Source of the DNA: Roseiarcus sp963748545
GTDB lineage: Bacteria > Pseudomonadota > Alphaproteobacteria > Rhizobiales > Beijerinckiaceae
Length of the DNA: 64,000 nucleotides
Assembly (NCBI GenBank): GCA_963748545.1
Contig: CAVVJO010000003.1
Span: forward strand, 566,075-630,074
Direction: 5' to 3'
Below are positions 19,149 to 27,590 of this stretch, one piece after another. How positions within the stretch are numbered: position 1 is the stretch's first letter; every line of letters starts with the position of its first letter. A program made the translations under genes and the position numbers. The notes beneath the pieces are model-generated. The model saw nothing but the letters and a program-made list of their open reading frames with translations. It was not told where the DNA came from and did not search any database.

Positions 19149-20855
19149 ATGCCGCAAGAGATCCGCCTTCCCGACATCGGCGACTTCAAGGACGTGCCGG
19201 TCATCGAGATCCACGTCAAGCCCGGGCGACGCCGTCAAGAAAGAGGAGACGCTGATCACCCTCGAAAGCGACAAGGCGACGCTCGACGTGCCGGCGCCGG
19301 CGGACGGCGTGATCGGCGAATTGCCGTCAAGGTCGGCGACAAGGTGAGCCAGGGGAGCCTGATCGCGACCTTCGCCAGCGTCGAGGGCGCGGTCGCGACG
19401 CCCGCGCCCGCGGCGGTTCCGAGCCCGGCGCCCGGCGCCGCCGGAGCACGTCGATTTCGAGGCCGATCTCGTGGTGCTCGGCGCCGGGCCCGGCGGCTAC
19501 ACCGCCGCCTTCCGCGCCGCCGACCTCGGGGAGAAGGTGCTGATCGTCGACAAGCGGCCGACGCTCGGCGGCGTCTGCCTCAACGTCGGCTGCATTCCGT
19601 CGAAGGCGCTGCTGCATGTCGCCAAGACGATCGACGAGGACGCGGCGATGGCGGCGCACGGCGTGTCGTTCGGCCCGCCGACGCTCGATCTCGACGCGAT
19701 CCGCGACTGGAAGGATCGCGTCGTCAAGCGCCTGACCGCCGGCCTCACCGGCCTCGCCGTCAGCGCAAGGTGACGGTCGTGTCGGGGACGGGCGTGTTCA
19801 CCTCGCCCAAACGCTGAGGTCGAGACGGCCGAGGGGCCGCGCACCGTGCGCTTCGCCAAGGCGATCGTCGCGGCGGGCTCGGAGCCGGTCGCGCCCGGCT
19901 TCATCCCGACCGATCCGCGCATCTGGGATTCGACCGCGGCGCTCGAAATGCGCTTGCGCCGAACCGTCTGCTCGTGCTCGGCGGCGGCATCATCGGCCTC
20001 GAAATGGCGACCGTCTATCGGGCGCTCGGCGCCCAGATCACCGTGATCGAAATGATGGACCAGCTCATGCCGGGCGCCGATCCCGACATCGTCGCGCCGC
20101 TCGCCAAGCGCCTCGGCAAGCTCTACGACAAGATCCTGCTCAAGACCAAGGTGACGGCGGTCAAGGCCGAGCCGAGGGGATCGTCGTGACCTACGAGGGC
20201 GCGGACGGGACGAAGACCGAGACCTTCGACGCCATGCTCGTCTCGGTCGGGCGCCGGCCGAACGGCAAGGTGATCGGCGCGGAGGCGGCCGGGCATCGCG
20301 GTCGACGAGCGCGGCTTCATCGCGGTCGACCGCGAGATGCGCACCAACGTCCACCACATCTTCGCGATCGGCGACATCGTCGGACAGCCGATGCTGGCGC
20401 ACAAGTCGACCCACGAAGGCAAGGTCGCGGCGGAAGTGGCGAGCGGCCACAAGTCGTCGTTCGACGCGCGCGTCATTCCCTCGGTCGCCTACACCGATCC
20501 GGAGATCGCCTGGGTCGGCGTCACCGAGACGGAGGCCAAGGCCAAGGGGCTGAAGTACGGCAAGGCGGTGTTCCCGTGGGCGGCCAGCGGGCGGTCGCTG
20601 GCGCTCGGCCGCGACGAGGGCCTGACCAAGACTTTATGGGATGAGGAGACGCAGCGCCTGATCGGCTGCGCCATCGTCGGCACGGACGCGGGCGACCTCA
20701 TTTCCGAGGCGGCGCTGGCGATCGAGATGGGCGCCGAAGCCGAAGACATCGGCCTCACCATCCATCCGCACCCGACGCTGTCCGAGACCTTCGCCATGTC
20801 GGCCGAGGCCTTCGCCGGGACGCTGACGGACTTGTATATGCCAAAGAAGAAGTAG
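19149..20855 (+). CDS. lpd: Dihydrolipoamide dehydrogenase E3 with N-terminal lipoyl domain (about eight frameshifts)
   Basis: FAD enzyme that reoxidises dihydrolipoamide with NAD. Unusually for E3 it begins with its own lipoyl domain (lipoyl Lys in TLESDKATLD), very like that of AceF, then a short Ala/Pro linker, then the FAD loop GAGPGGYTAAF, the redox pair in GGVCLNVGCIPSKALL, the NAD loop GGGIIGLEM and the C-terminal HPHPTLSE with the catalytic His. The frame changes near 19227, 19325, 19440, 19763, 19812, 19955, 20173 and 20297 alternate in sign and cancel: the span is exactly 569 codons. That pattern argues for consensus errors rather than decay. Confidence 0.9.
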
Positions 20856-20901
20856 GGCGGCGGCCGCCGCGACGGAAACTCCGCAACCGGAGGGCCACGC
20901 G

Positions 20902-21222
20902 ATGATCGTCGTCGTTTTCCGCGCGCGCCGCACCGACGTCGGCCTCGGCGAGGAATACATGACGGCGCTGAGGCGGATGGAGGAGCTTGCGCGAGAAATG
21001 CCGGGCTACGTCTCGCATAAAGCCTACGTCGCGCAGGACGGCGAGCGCCTGACCTTGTTCGAATGGGAATTGGCCGAGACGCTGCGCGCCTGGGCGACGC
21101 ATCCCGAGCATGTCCTGACCAAGCAGCTTGGCCGCGAGCGGTTCTACGAGGACTATCACCTTCAGGTCTGCGAGGTCGTGCGTGAATTGCGCTTTCGGCG
21201 CGACGCGGAGGGCGAGCCGTGA
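20902..21222 (+). CDS. ABM-domain protein (antibiotic biosynthesis monooxygenase family)
   Basis: A 106-residue ferredoxin-fold protein. The pattern IVVVFRARRTDVGLGEEYMT, then EMPGYVSHKAYVAQDGERL, then a strand with LFEWELAETLRAWATHPEH matches ABM-fold monooxygenases and their non-catalytic relatives. CCGGAGGGCC precedes the ATG at 20902. It follows lpd by 46 bases, so it may be read through from the pyruvate dehydrogenase operon, but no functional link is known. Substrate unknown. Confidence 0.8.
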   Translation: MIVVVFRARRTDVGLGEEYMTALRRMEELAREMPGYVSHKAYVAQDGERLTLFEWELAETLRAWATHPEHVLTKQLGRERFYEDYHLQVCEVVRELRFRRDAEGEP

Positions 21223-21383
21223 ACGAGCCGGCCAAGGATGCGCGATCCATCCGTTGACGCTCGCGACAACGTACCCAATGTAGAGGCCGAGTCCCATTGC
21301 CAGGTGGCTCGTGATCGAAGGAGCGGCGCTAAGCGCCAGCGAGGTCCCGCTATTGGTCGAGGCCGGCGCGCGCTTTCCGGGTT

Positions 21384-21707
21384 TCAGACGGCGGCGTCGA
21401 TCCAGCGGGCCAGCTCCGACTTCGGGGCGGCGCCGACCTTGGTCCCGACGCTCTGGCCGCCCTTGAAGATCATCAGGGTCGGGATCGAGCGCACCCCGTA
21501 CTTGCCGGCCGCCCTCGGGTTCTCGTCGACGTTGAGCGTGACGATCTTGACCTTGCCCTCCAGATCGTACGCCAACTCCTCGAGGGTGGGGGCGATCCTC
21601 CGGCAGGGGCCGCACCACTCCGCCCAGAAGTCCACCACTACAGGCTCGGCGGACCTGAGGACGTCGGTCTCGAAGCTCGAATCCGTGACAATGGTCATTG
21701 TCGCCAT
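21384..21707 (-). CDS. trxA: Thioredoxin
   Basis: A 107-residue cytoplasmic dithiol oxidoreductase. It has the canonical VVVDFWAEWCGPCRRIAPTL active site (CGPC), a conserved KIVTLNVDENPRAAGKYGV strand-turn and the cis-proline segment RSIPTLMIFKGG. A strong AAGGGAGG site lies five bases before the ATG at 21707, which fixes the start although the frame is open far upstream. Single-gene unit on the minus strand between the ABM gene and an SDR gene. Confidence 0.95.
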   Translation of the reverse strand: MATMTIVTDSSFETDVLRSAEPVVVDFWAEWCGPCRRIAPTLEELAYDLEGKVKIVTLNVDENPRAAGKYGVRSIPTLMIFKGGQSVGTKVGAAPKSELARWIDAAV

Positions 21708-22007
21708 ATCGACCTCCCTTTGGTTGTTGACGGCGTCGACTCCGCACGGCGCTCGCCGGCGCCTTCGGCCCATGATATCACGCGTGGAAAACGGGACAAT
21801 TGCGCCCGATCGCCGCGGCCGTCGGCGCCCGGCCGCAAAGCCCATCCGGAGCGCTTGAACGATCGCACTGTCGCGCCTCGACCGGCTCGGTCTGGGTGCG
21901 CTAAACACCTGCAAGTCCGCCGGGATCGTGAAAGGAGACGCTTGTCTCGCGCTGCAAGTCTCTGTACGGGCGCCTTTGTGGTGCGGCGGAACTTTCGGGG
22001 AGCGGCA

Positions 22008-22892
22008 ATGGGCCTGAGGGTCTTCTTCTTCGGCCTCGGCTATTGCGCCGAGGCCCTGATCCGGCGGGCGCGGTCGATCGCGCCGAGCGGCACGGCGCGC
22101 TCGGACGCGCGGGTGGACGCGCTCGCCGCGGCCGGGGTCGACGCCCACGTCTTCGATGGGACCCGCGCCGGTCCTGGACTGGAGGCGGCGCTGAGGCGGG
22201 CCGAGGCGATTGTCGTCTCCATCCCGCCGCAGGTCGGAGACGGGCCGCTCGACCTCTTCGCCTCGGCCATCGCCGCCGCGCCGAACCTCGCCCGCATCGT
22301 CTATTTCTCGACGGTCGGGGTCTATGGCGAGCACGGCGGCCGATGGGTCGACGAGACGGCGGCGACGCTGACCCGCTCCGAGCGAAGCCTCGCCCGGCTC
22401 GCCGACGAGGAGCGCTGGACGGAGGCGGGCCGGGCGAGGGGCGCCGCGGTCGACATCCTGCGCCTGCCGGGCATCTACGGCCCGGGCCGCAATGCGATCG
22501 AAAGGCTTCGAGCGGGCGAGGCGCGCCGGATCGTCAAGCCCAACCATGTCATGAACCGCGCCCACGTCGACGATATCGCCGAGATCGCGCGGCTCGTCCT
22601 TGAGAAGGGGCTCCCCGGCCAGGTCTGGAACGTCGCCGACGACGAGCCGGCGCCGGCTGAGGACGTGATCGCTTACGCGGCGGCGCTGCTCGGCGTTCCG
22701 GCCCCGCCGGAGGAGCCGTTCGACGCGACAGCGCTTTCCCCGATGGCGGCGAGCTTCTTCGACGAGACGAAGCGCGTGTCGAACGCCAAGGCCAAGGCGC
22801 TGCTCGGCTTCGCCCCGGCCTACCCGACCTATCGCGAGGGGTTGACGGCGTTGTGGACAGCCGGGGAGGGGCGCGACGGGAGCCCGCAATGA
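22008..22892 (+). CDS. SDR-family NAD(P)-dependent epimerase/reductase (YeeZ-like)
   Basis: A 294-residue extended-SDR-like protein. The start at 22008 has GGGGAG upstream and homology begins there. The nucleotide loop is FFGLGYCAEAL, lacking the last Gly of the usual GxxGxxG, as in YeeZ-type members. VYFSTVGVYGEHGGRWVDE carries the strand and YGxxxG segment of the active site; ILRLPGIYGPGRNAI and the MNRAHVDDIAEIA block follow. The catalytic Tyr-x-x-x-Lys is replaced by a segment I cannot align confidently, so the reaction is not predicted. Confidence 0.82.
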   Translation: MGLRVFFFGLGYCAEALIRRARSIAPSGTARSDARVDALAAAGVDAHVFDGTRAGPGLEAALRRAEAIVVSIPPQVGDGPLDLFASAIAAAPNLARIVYFSTVGVYGEHGGRWVDETAATLTRSERSLARLADEERWTEAGRARGAAVDILRLPGIYGPGRNAIERLRAGEARRIVKPNHVMNRAHVDDIAEIARLVLEKGLPGQVWNVADDEPAPAEDVIAYAAALLGVPAPPEEPFDATALSPMAASFFDETKRVSNAKAKALLGFAPAYPTYREGLTALWTAGEGRDGSPQ

Positions 22893-23048
22893 GAAAGCAT
22901 CGCTCGATGGACGCCTGCGGGCAAGCACGGGTTCGAACGACGGCGATCAGTTCTCCAAGGCTTGAGCCTCCCGCGCCGCGCTCGTCAAATTGCGTACTTC
23001 CGCCGCAGGGCATAGAATGACTGCGTCCGGTCGATGACGGAGAGGATC

Positions 23049-23375
23049 ATGCTCGGGAAGCGGCTTTTGTTACTGGCGTGCGCGACTGGCCTCGCCGTTT
23101 CGCTGGCGGGATGCTATCAGCCGGTCGGCCCCTACTATGGCGCGCCGGCCTACGGCGGCGGCTATTACGGCGGGGTCTCGCCTTACTATGGCGGCGCCTA
23201 TTACGGCGGCATCGCTGTCGGCGGCCCTGTCTACACGGGCGGCTATCGCTACGGCTACGGCGGCTACGGCTATCATGGCTATCACGGGTATGGCTACCGC
23301 CACGGCGTCTACGCCCGCGGCGGCTACGCCCGTGGGTTCCACGGGGGCTATCACGGCGGCGCGATACGGCGTTAG
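23049..23375 (+). CDS. Gly/Tyr-rich small lipoprotein
   Basis: A 108-residue protein starting at 23049, where GGAGAGG sits just upstream; an in-frame ATG at 23034 is less likely. The N-terminus is a lipoprotein signal with lipobox LAGC, so the mature protein should be membrane-anchored. After the Cys almost all of it is low complexity: Gly, Tyr, Ala and later His in GGYYGG and HGYHGYGYRHG repeats. Such proteins are common in Hyphomicrobiales, with no assigned role; surface or envelope structure is a guess. Confidence 0.7.
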   Translation: MLGKRLLLLACATGLAVSLAGCYQPVGPYYGAPAYGGGYYGGVSPYYGGAYYGGIAVGGPVYTGGYRYGYGGYGYHGYHGYGYRHGVYARGGYARGFHGGYHGGAIRR

Positions 23376-23551
23376 GCCGATTTCAACGTCATCGGAGGGC
23401 GCCCGTCTCGCGCGGCGGCTCTCCGATCCGGCCCTCCCGGCTACCGTCCGTCCTTCTTCTCCTCCTCGGAGGGAAAGGGAGATCCCGGAATTCGGTTCGA
23501 TCCAGCACATGTGGTCGTGCACCTCGGTCACGCCCGGCGTATTCTCGGCGA

Positions 23552-24163
23552 TCATTTGAGGCCCGAGCGCAGCCGTTCGTCCGTGATGGCGCCCGAGAAG
23601 GTCACGACGCCGTTGCGCGCGTCGACCCGGACGCTGGCCCGCGGCGCCCAGCCGAGCCGGTCGAGTTCGGCCTCGATCGCCGCCTTGATCTCGGCGTCCG
23701 GATGCTCGCCGTCCTGCCTGGGCAGGGACGCGACCAGGGCTTTCAGCAGATCGGAGCGCGAGATGACGCCGACCACCGCCTCGCCGCGGCGCACCGGCAG
23801 GCGTTTGACGCCGTGCTTCAGCATCCGGTCGACCGCGACGCTGAGATCCGCGTCCTCGGCGACGGTCACGAGCTTGCGGGTCATGATCTCGCCGATCTTG
23901 CGGCCGTGGGTGTGTGCGTAGGATTCGGCGAGGCGGCCGCCGCTGAGCAGGACCTCGAGCCAGCGCGGACGCTTCCGCTCCGAGCCGAGTTCGCTGCGGC
24001 GCATGAGGTCGCCTTCGCTCAGCACGCCGATGAGCGCGTTGTCGGCGTCGTGGACGAGCACCCCGCTGATGCGGGCCTTCAGCATGGTCTCGGCGGCCTC
24101 GGCGATCGTCGCCGTCTCCGGCAGGCCGATCGCCCCGTAGGTCATTACGTCTTTGACGCGCAT
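23552..24163 (-). CDS. CBS-pair protein with C-terminal BON domain (frameshifted 3' end)
   Basis: Two CBS motifs form a ligand-binding Bateman module: RVKDVMTYGAIGLPETATIA...GVLVHDADNALIGVLSEGDL and GEIMTRKLVTVAEDADLSVA...VVGVISRSDLL. A BON domain follows (AEIKAAIEAELDRLGW onward). The frame stops at 23552 in the middle of BON, but the next frame continues with MIAENTPGVTEVHDHMCWIE, so one base is missing in the 'ctcaaatgatc' run and the true protein runs to about 23470 or slightly beyond, near 230-240 residues. The ATG at 24163 starts the first CBS motif. Ligand unknown; adenine nucleotides are usual for CBS pairs. Confidence 0.82.
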   Translation of the reverse strand: MRVKDVMTYGAIGLPETATIAEAAETMLKARISGVLVHDADNALIGVLSEGDLMRRSELGSERKRPRWLEVLLSGGRLAESYAHTHGRKIGEIMTRKLVTVAEDADLSVAVDRMLKHGVKRLPVRRGEAVVGVISRSDLLKALVASLPRQDGEHPDAEIKAAIEAELDRLGWAPRASVRVDARNGVVTFSGAITDERLRSGLK

Positions 24164-24281
24164 AGCGACCTCGCTCGCTTTCCAGCTTGAGTAGCGGACG
24201 CACCTGACGCTAGGCAATAGGCGGAATCGGTGGTCAGGCATGCGCGCTTGTCGCGCTTTACCGGCCGCGAGGAGCGAAAAC

Positions 24282-25274
24282 ATGTCGAATCCCGTCGTCG
24301 TAGAAGTTTTGCGAGGCGACCGGGTCGAGTCGACCCATCGCGGGTCGGGGGCGGTGGTCGATGCGGACGGGCGGGTCGCGCTCGCCTTCGGCGACGTCGA
24401 CATGCCCGTCTACCCCCGCTCGGCGGTCAAGGCGTTCCAGGCGCTGCCGCTGATCGAGAGCGGCGCGGCCGACCGGCTGGGCCTTAGCGAGGAGGAGATC
24501 GCGCTCGCCTGCGCCTCGCATTCGGGCGAGGCCGCGCAAGTCGCGCTCGTGCGCGCCATGTTGGCGAAGGCCGGGCGCGATCCCGGCGCGCTCGAATGCG
24601 GCGCGCACTGGCCGCTTGGCGAACAGGCCGCGCGAGCGCTGGCGCGTTCGGGCGAGAGCCCGTCCGCCTTGCACAACAACTGCTCGGGCAAGCACGCCGG
24701 CTTCGTCTGCCTCGCCTGCGCCGAGGGGACCGACCCGAAGGGCTACGTGTCGCCCGACCACCCGGTCCAGCGCGCCGTGACCGAGGCGCTCGCCGACGTG
24801 ACAGGCGCAAAACTCGGCGCGGAAAATCGGGCGATCGACGGTTGCTCGATCCCGGCCTATGCGATTCCGCTCAGCGCGCTCGCGTTCGGGTTTGCGCGCT
24901 TCGGCACGGGGCAGGGGCTGCACAAGGAGCGCGCGCGGGCGGCGGCGCGCCTGCGCGCGGCGGTTGCGGCGCATCCTTCGATGGTCGCCGGGCCGGGGCG
25001 GTTCGACACCGAGGTCATGACGCTTCTCGGCGCGAGCGCTTTCACCAAGACCGGCGCCGAGGGCGCCTTCTGCGCCGCGCTGCCGGAACTCGGCCTCGGC
25101 CTCGCGGTCAAGGCCGACGACGGCTCGGGCCGCGCTGCGCAGGCGATGATCGCTGCGCTTTTGCAAAGCTTCGGCGGTTTCGACGAGCTGCTGGACGCTT
25201 TCGTCGCGCCAAAATTCGCCAACTGGAACGGGATCGCGGTCGGCGCCCTGCGCCCGGCCGGCCCGCTGGCTTAG
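24282..25274 (+). CDS. L-asparaginase II, Rhizobium etli type
   Basis: A 330-residue enzyme hydrolysing asparagine to aspartate and ammonia, of the class unrelated to E. coli AnsA/AnsB. It carries the residues known for this class: the Ser-x-x-Lys pair in YPRSAVKAFQ, the metal-binding Cys and Lys in HNNCSGKHAGF, and the third metal-site Cys in DGCSIPAY. CASHSGE is also conserved. GAGGAG before the ATG at 24282 gives the start. It converges on hpnK, with stops six bases apart. Confidence 0.92.
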   Translation: MSNPVVVEVLRGDRVESTHRGSGAVVDADGRVALAFGDVDMPVYPRSAVKAFQALPLIESGAADRLGLSEEEIALACASHSGEAAQVALVRAMLAKAGRDPGALECGAHWPLGEQAARALARSGESPSALHNNCSGKHAGFVCLACAEGTDPKGYVSPDHPVQRAVTEALADVTGAKLGAENRAIDGCSIPAYAIPLSALAFGFARFGTGQGLHKERARAAARLRAAVAAHPSMVAGPGRFDTEVMTLLGASAFTKTGAEGAFCAALPELGLGLAVKADDGSGRAAQAMIAALLQSFGGFDELLDAFVAPKFANWNGIAVGALRPAGPLA

Positions 25275-25279
25275 CGGCG

Positions 25280-26140
25280 TCAGGCGGACGTTTCGCGCCG
25301 CCGGGCTGCGTCCGCGAATCCCCCGTGCTCAATTCCGGCCACGGCGATTTGGCGGCGAAGCTCGGACGAGGTCAGCGCGGCGAACTCCTCCTCGTATCGA
25401 TAGCCGGGCGCAGCTCCAGGAAAATCCGACGCAATCGCGGGGTGAGCGTAAATCTCCGTCACGCCCTCGGGCAGATGCGCGATCAGCCCCTGAAGGCGCG
25501 AATGGGTCATGTCGCCGCTCCAGTCGAGCCCGAAAACCTGATCGGGCGCAGCGACGCCGGCCCGCTTCAAGCGCGCGCGCTGAAGGCGCGCCCAACCATT
25601 CAAGGCTGCGGCCCCCAAATCGGCGCGGGCGCCGTCGATCTGCGCCAGGACCGCCATCGGCTCCACAGGCACGCGAACGGCCCTCACGCCAAATTCCTCC
25701 GCCAAGGCGAGAATTGCCGAGAGGATCGACGGATGCAGGTGAAAATGCTTGTGGGCGTTGACGTGGTCGAGCGCGAGACCGGTCGCGCGGAAGGCCTCGA
25801 ACTGGGCGCGGATCTCAGCCCGCAATTGCCTGCGTACATGCGGCAGGAAAAACATGGCGGCGCCGGCGAGCGCCATATTCCCGCGAAAGCGCCCGTGCCC
25901 GTCGACCAGGTCCGGGACGGCCGAGGCCGGCAGGATCGGCTTTGCGTCGACCAGCGCCAGATGCAGGCCGACAGCGAGCCGGGGCAGGCGGCGCGCCAGA
26001 TCGACGGCCGCCGCCGCCGCTGGCGCTCCGACCATCAGGCTCGCCGCGGTCAGCACGCCCTCGCTATGGGCGCGCTCGACGGCAAGGTTGACCTCGTCGG
26101 CGAGGCCGAAATCATCCGCGGTGACGATCAGATATTTCAG
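25280..26140 (-). CDS. hpnK: Hopanoid biosynthesis deacetylase HpnK
   Basis: YdjC-type deacetylase that removes acetyl from N-acetylglucosaminyl-bacteriohopanetetrol. The N-terminus LKYLIVTADDFGL carries the metal-binding Asp pair, VNAHKHFHLHP the His residues, and YAHPA a further conserved site. Homology extends upstream of the first ordinary start (GTG, 26056) to a CTG at 26140 that overlaps the hpnJ stop (CTGA); no ATG, GTG or TTG fits, so a rare CTG start or a sequence error is likely. With it the protein is 286 residues, normal for HpnK. Third gene of hpnI-hpnJ-hpnK. Confidence 0.9.
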   Translation of the reverse strand: MKYLIVTADDFGLADEVNLAVERAHSEGVLTAASLMVGAPAAAAAVDLARRLPRLAVGLHLALVDAKPILPASAVPDLVDGHGRFRGNMALAGAAMFFLPHVRRQLRAEIRAQFEAFRATGLALDHVNAHKHFHLHPSILSAILALAEEFGVRAVRVPVEPMAVLAQIDGARADLGAAALNGWARLQRARLKRAGVAAPDQVFGLDWSGDMTHSRLQGLIAHLPEGVTEIYAHPAIASDFPGAAPGYRYEEEFAALTSSELRRQIAVAGIEHGGFADAARRRETSA

Positions 26141-27564
26141 TGCGCGATCTCTCGGCGCTCGCGCAGGAAGCGGAAGAACTCCACCCCTTCGCGCAGACGC
26201 CGCCTCATCATGTCGGGGCTCAACGCCATTTCGCCGACGATCGCGGCGATCTTGCTCGGACGGAGATAGAAGCTGCGGTAGAAGGTTTCGACCGAATCGA
26301 AAATCTCGGTATGGCTCAATCCCGGATAGCTCAACGGGGCGATCTGGACTCCGTTTGCGTTGACCAGATCCGCATTGGCGTCGTCGAGCCAGCCTCTTTC
26401 CAGCGCCTGCTTATAGAGGAACGTCCCGGGGTAGGGCGCCGCCAACGAGACCTGGAGCGTGTGCGGGTTGACCTCCTTGGCGAACGCGATCGTCTCCTTG
26501 ATCGTCGCCTGCGTCTCGCCGGGCAGGCCCATGATGAACGTGCCATGGATCGCGACGCCAAGCTCGCGGCAATCCTTGGAGAACCTCTTGGCGACGTCGA
26601 TCCGCATGCCCTTCTTGATGTTGTAGAGAATCTGCTGGTTCCCGGTCTCATAGCCGACCAGCAGCAGGCGCAAGCCATTCTCACGCATCACCTTCAACGA
26701 GGCGCGCGGCACATTGGCCTTGGCGTTGCAGGACCATGTGACGCCAAGCTTGCCGAGCTCCCGCGCGATCGCCTCCGCCCGGGGCAGGTTGTCGGTGAAC
26801 GTATCGTCGTCGAAGAAAAATTCCTTGACCTCCGGAAAGGCCTTTTTCGCCCAGGCGATCTCCTCGATCACATGGGCGACCGAGCGGGTGCGGTAGCGAT
26901 GCCCGCCGACGCTTTGGGGCCAAAGGCAGAAAGTGCACCGCGATTTGCAGCCTCGCCCTGTGTAGATTGAAATATAGGGGTGCTTGAGATAGCCGATGAA
27001 ATATCGGGATATCTGCAGATCGCGCTTGTAGACCGGTGTGACGAAGGGCAAGTCGTCCATGTTTTCCAGCACCGGCCGGTCCGGCGTATGCTGGATCTTG
27101 CCGTCCGCGTCCCGGAACGACAGGCCGAGAATCGACTTCCAGGCCCTGCCGTCGGCGATCTCCTTGATGGTGAAGTCGAATTCGTTGCGCGCGGCGAAAT
27201 CGACGATCGGCGCGGACTTGAGGCATCCTTCCGCGTCGACCGCCGCCTTGGCGCCGATCAACCCGGCCTTCAGCCCCGGGTTGGCGGCCTTGAGCGCGGC
27301 AATCGTCCTTACGTCCGAGGCGAAGGAGGGGGTGGACGTGTGCAGCACGGCAAGGTCGAAATTCCTGGCTTCGGCGGTGACCTCAGCCAGAGAGATCTCG
27401 TGCGGCGGCGCGTCGATCAGCTTGCTGCCGGGCACGAGGGCGGCGGGCTGGGCGAGCCAGGTCGGGTACCAGAACGACCGGATCTCGCGCCGCGACTGGT
27501 AGCGGGACCCGGCGCCGCCGTCGAATCCGTCGAAGGACGGCGCCTGAAGGAACAGTGCGCGCAT
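26137..27564 (-). CDS. hpnJ: Hopanoid biosynthesis radical SAM protein HpnJ
   Basis: A 475-residue B12-binding-type radical SAM enzyme. The N-terminal half resembles a cobalamin-binding fold without a clear DxHxxG motif. The cluster motif is GRGCKSRCTFCLWP (CxxxCxxC), followed by FFFDDDTFTDN and LLVGYETGNQQILYNIKKG typical of this family. HpnJ is known to contract the amino sugar ring of bacteriohopanetetrol glucosamine to the five-membered cyclitol ether. It overlaps hpnK and follows hpnI by 26 bases. Confidence 0.93.
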   Translation of the reverse strand: MRALFLQAPSFDGFDGGAGSRYQSRREIRSFWYPTWLAQPAALVPGSKLIDAPPHEISLAEVTAEARNFDLAVLHTSTPSFASDVRTIAALKAANPGLKAGLIGAKAAVDAEGCLKSAPIVDFAARNEFDFTIKEIADGRAWKSILGLSFRDADGKIQHTPDRPVLENMDDLPFVTPVYKRDLQISRYFIGYLKHPYISIYTGRGCKSRCTFCLWPQSVGGHRYRTRSVAHVIEEIAWAKKAFPEVKEFFFDDDTFTDNLPRAEAIARELGKLGVTWSCNAKANVPRASLKVMRENGLRLLLVGYETGNQQILYNIKKGMRIDVAKRFSKDCRELGVAIHGTFIMGLPGETQATIKETIAFAKEVNPHTLQVSLAAPYPGTFLYKQALERGWLDDANADLVNANGVQIAPLSYPGLSHTEIFDSVETFYRSFYLRPSKIAAIVGEMALSPDMMRRRLREGVEFFRFLRERREIAH

Positions 27565-27590
27565 TATGTCATCATCTCGTCGCCATTGGG

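Noticed and set aside
20857..20870. A perfect 14-base palindrome GCGGCGGCCGCCGC after lpd as a terminator
   Set aside because: It has no loop bases and no T-run; in DNA this GC-rich such short palindromes are expected by chance.
22920..22960. A GGTTCGAAC-like segment suggesting a tRNA T-arm
   Set aside because: The flanking bases do not pair into a five-base T stem and no acceptor or anticodon arm can be drawn.
23070..23548. Minus-strand continuation of the CBS-BON protein across the lipoprotein gene
   Set aside because: After the BON domain ends near 23470 the reading becomes Ala/Val-rich shadow of the Gly/Tyr lipoprotein gene; the true stop is probably hidden by a further indel.
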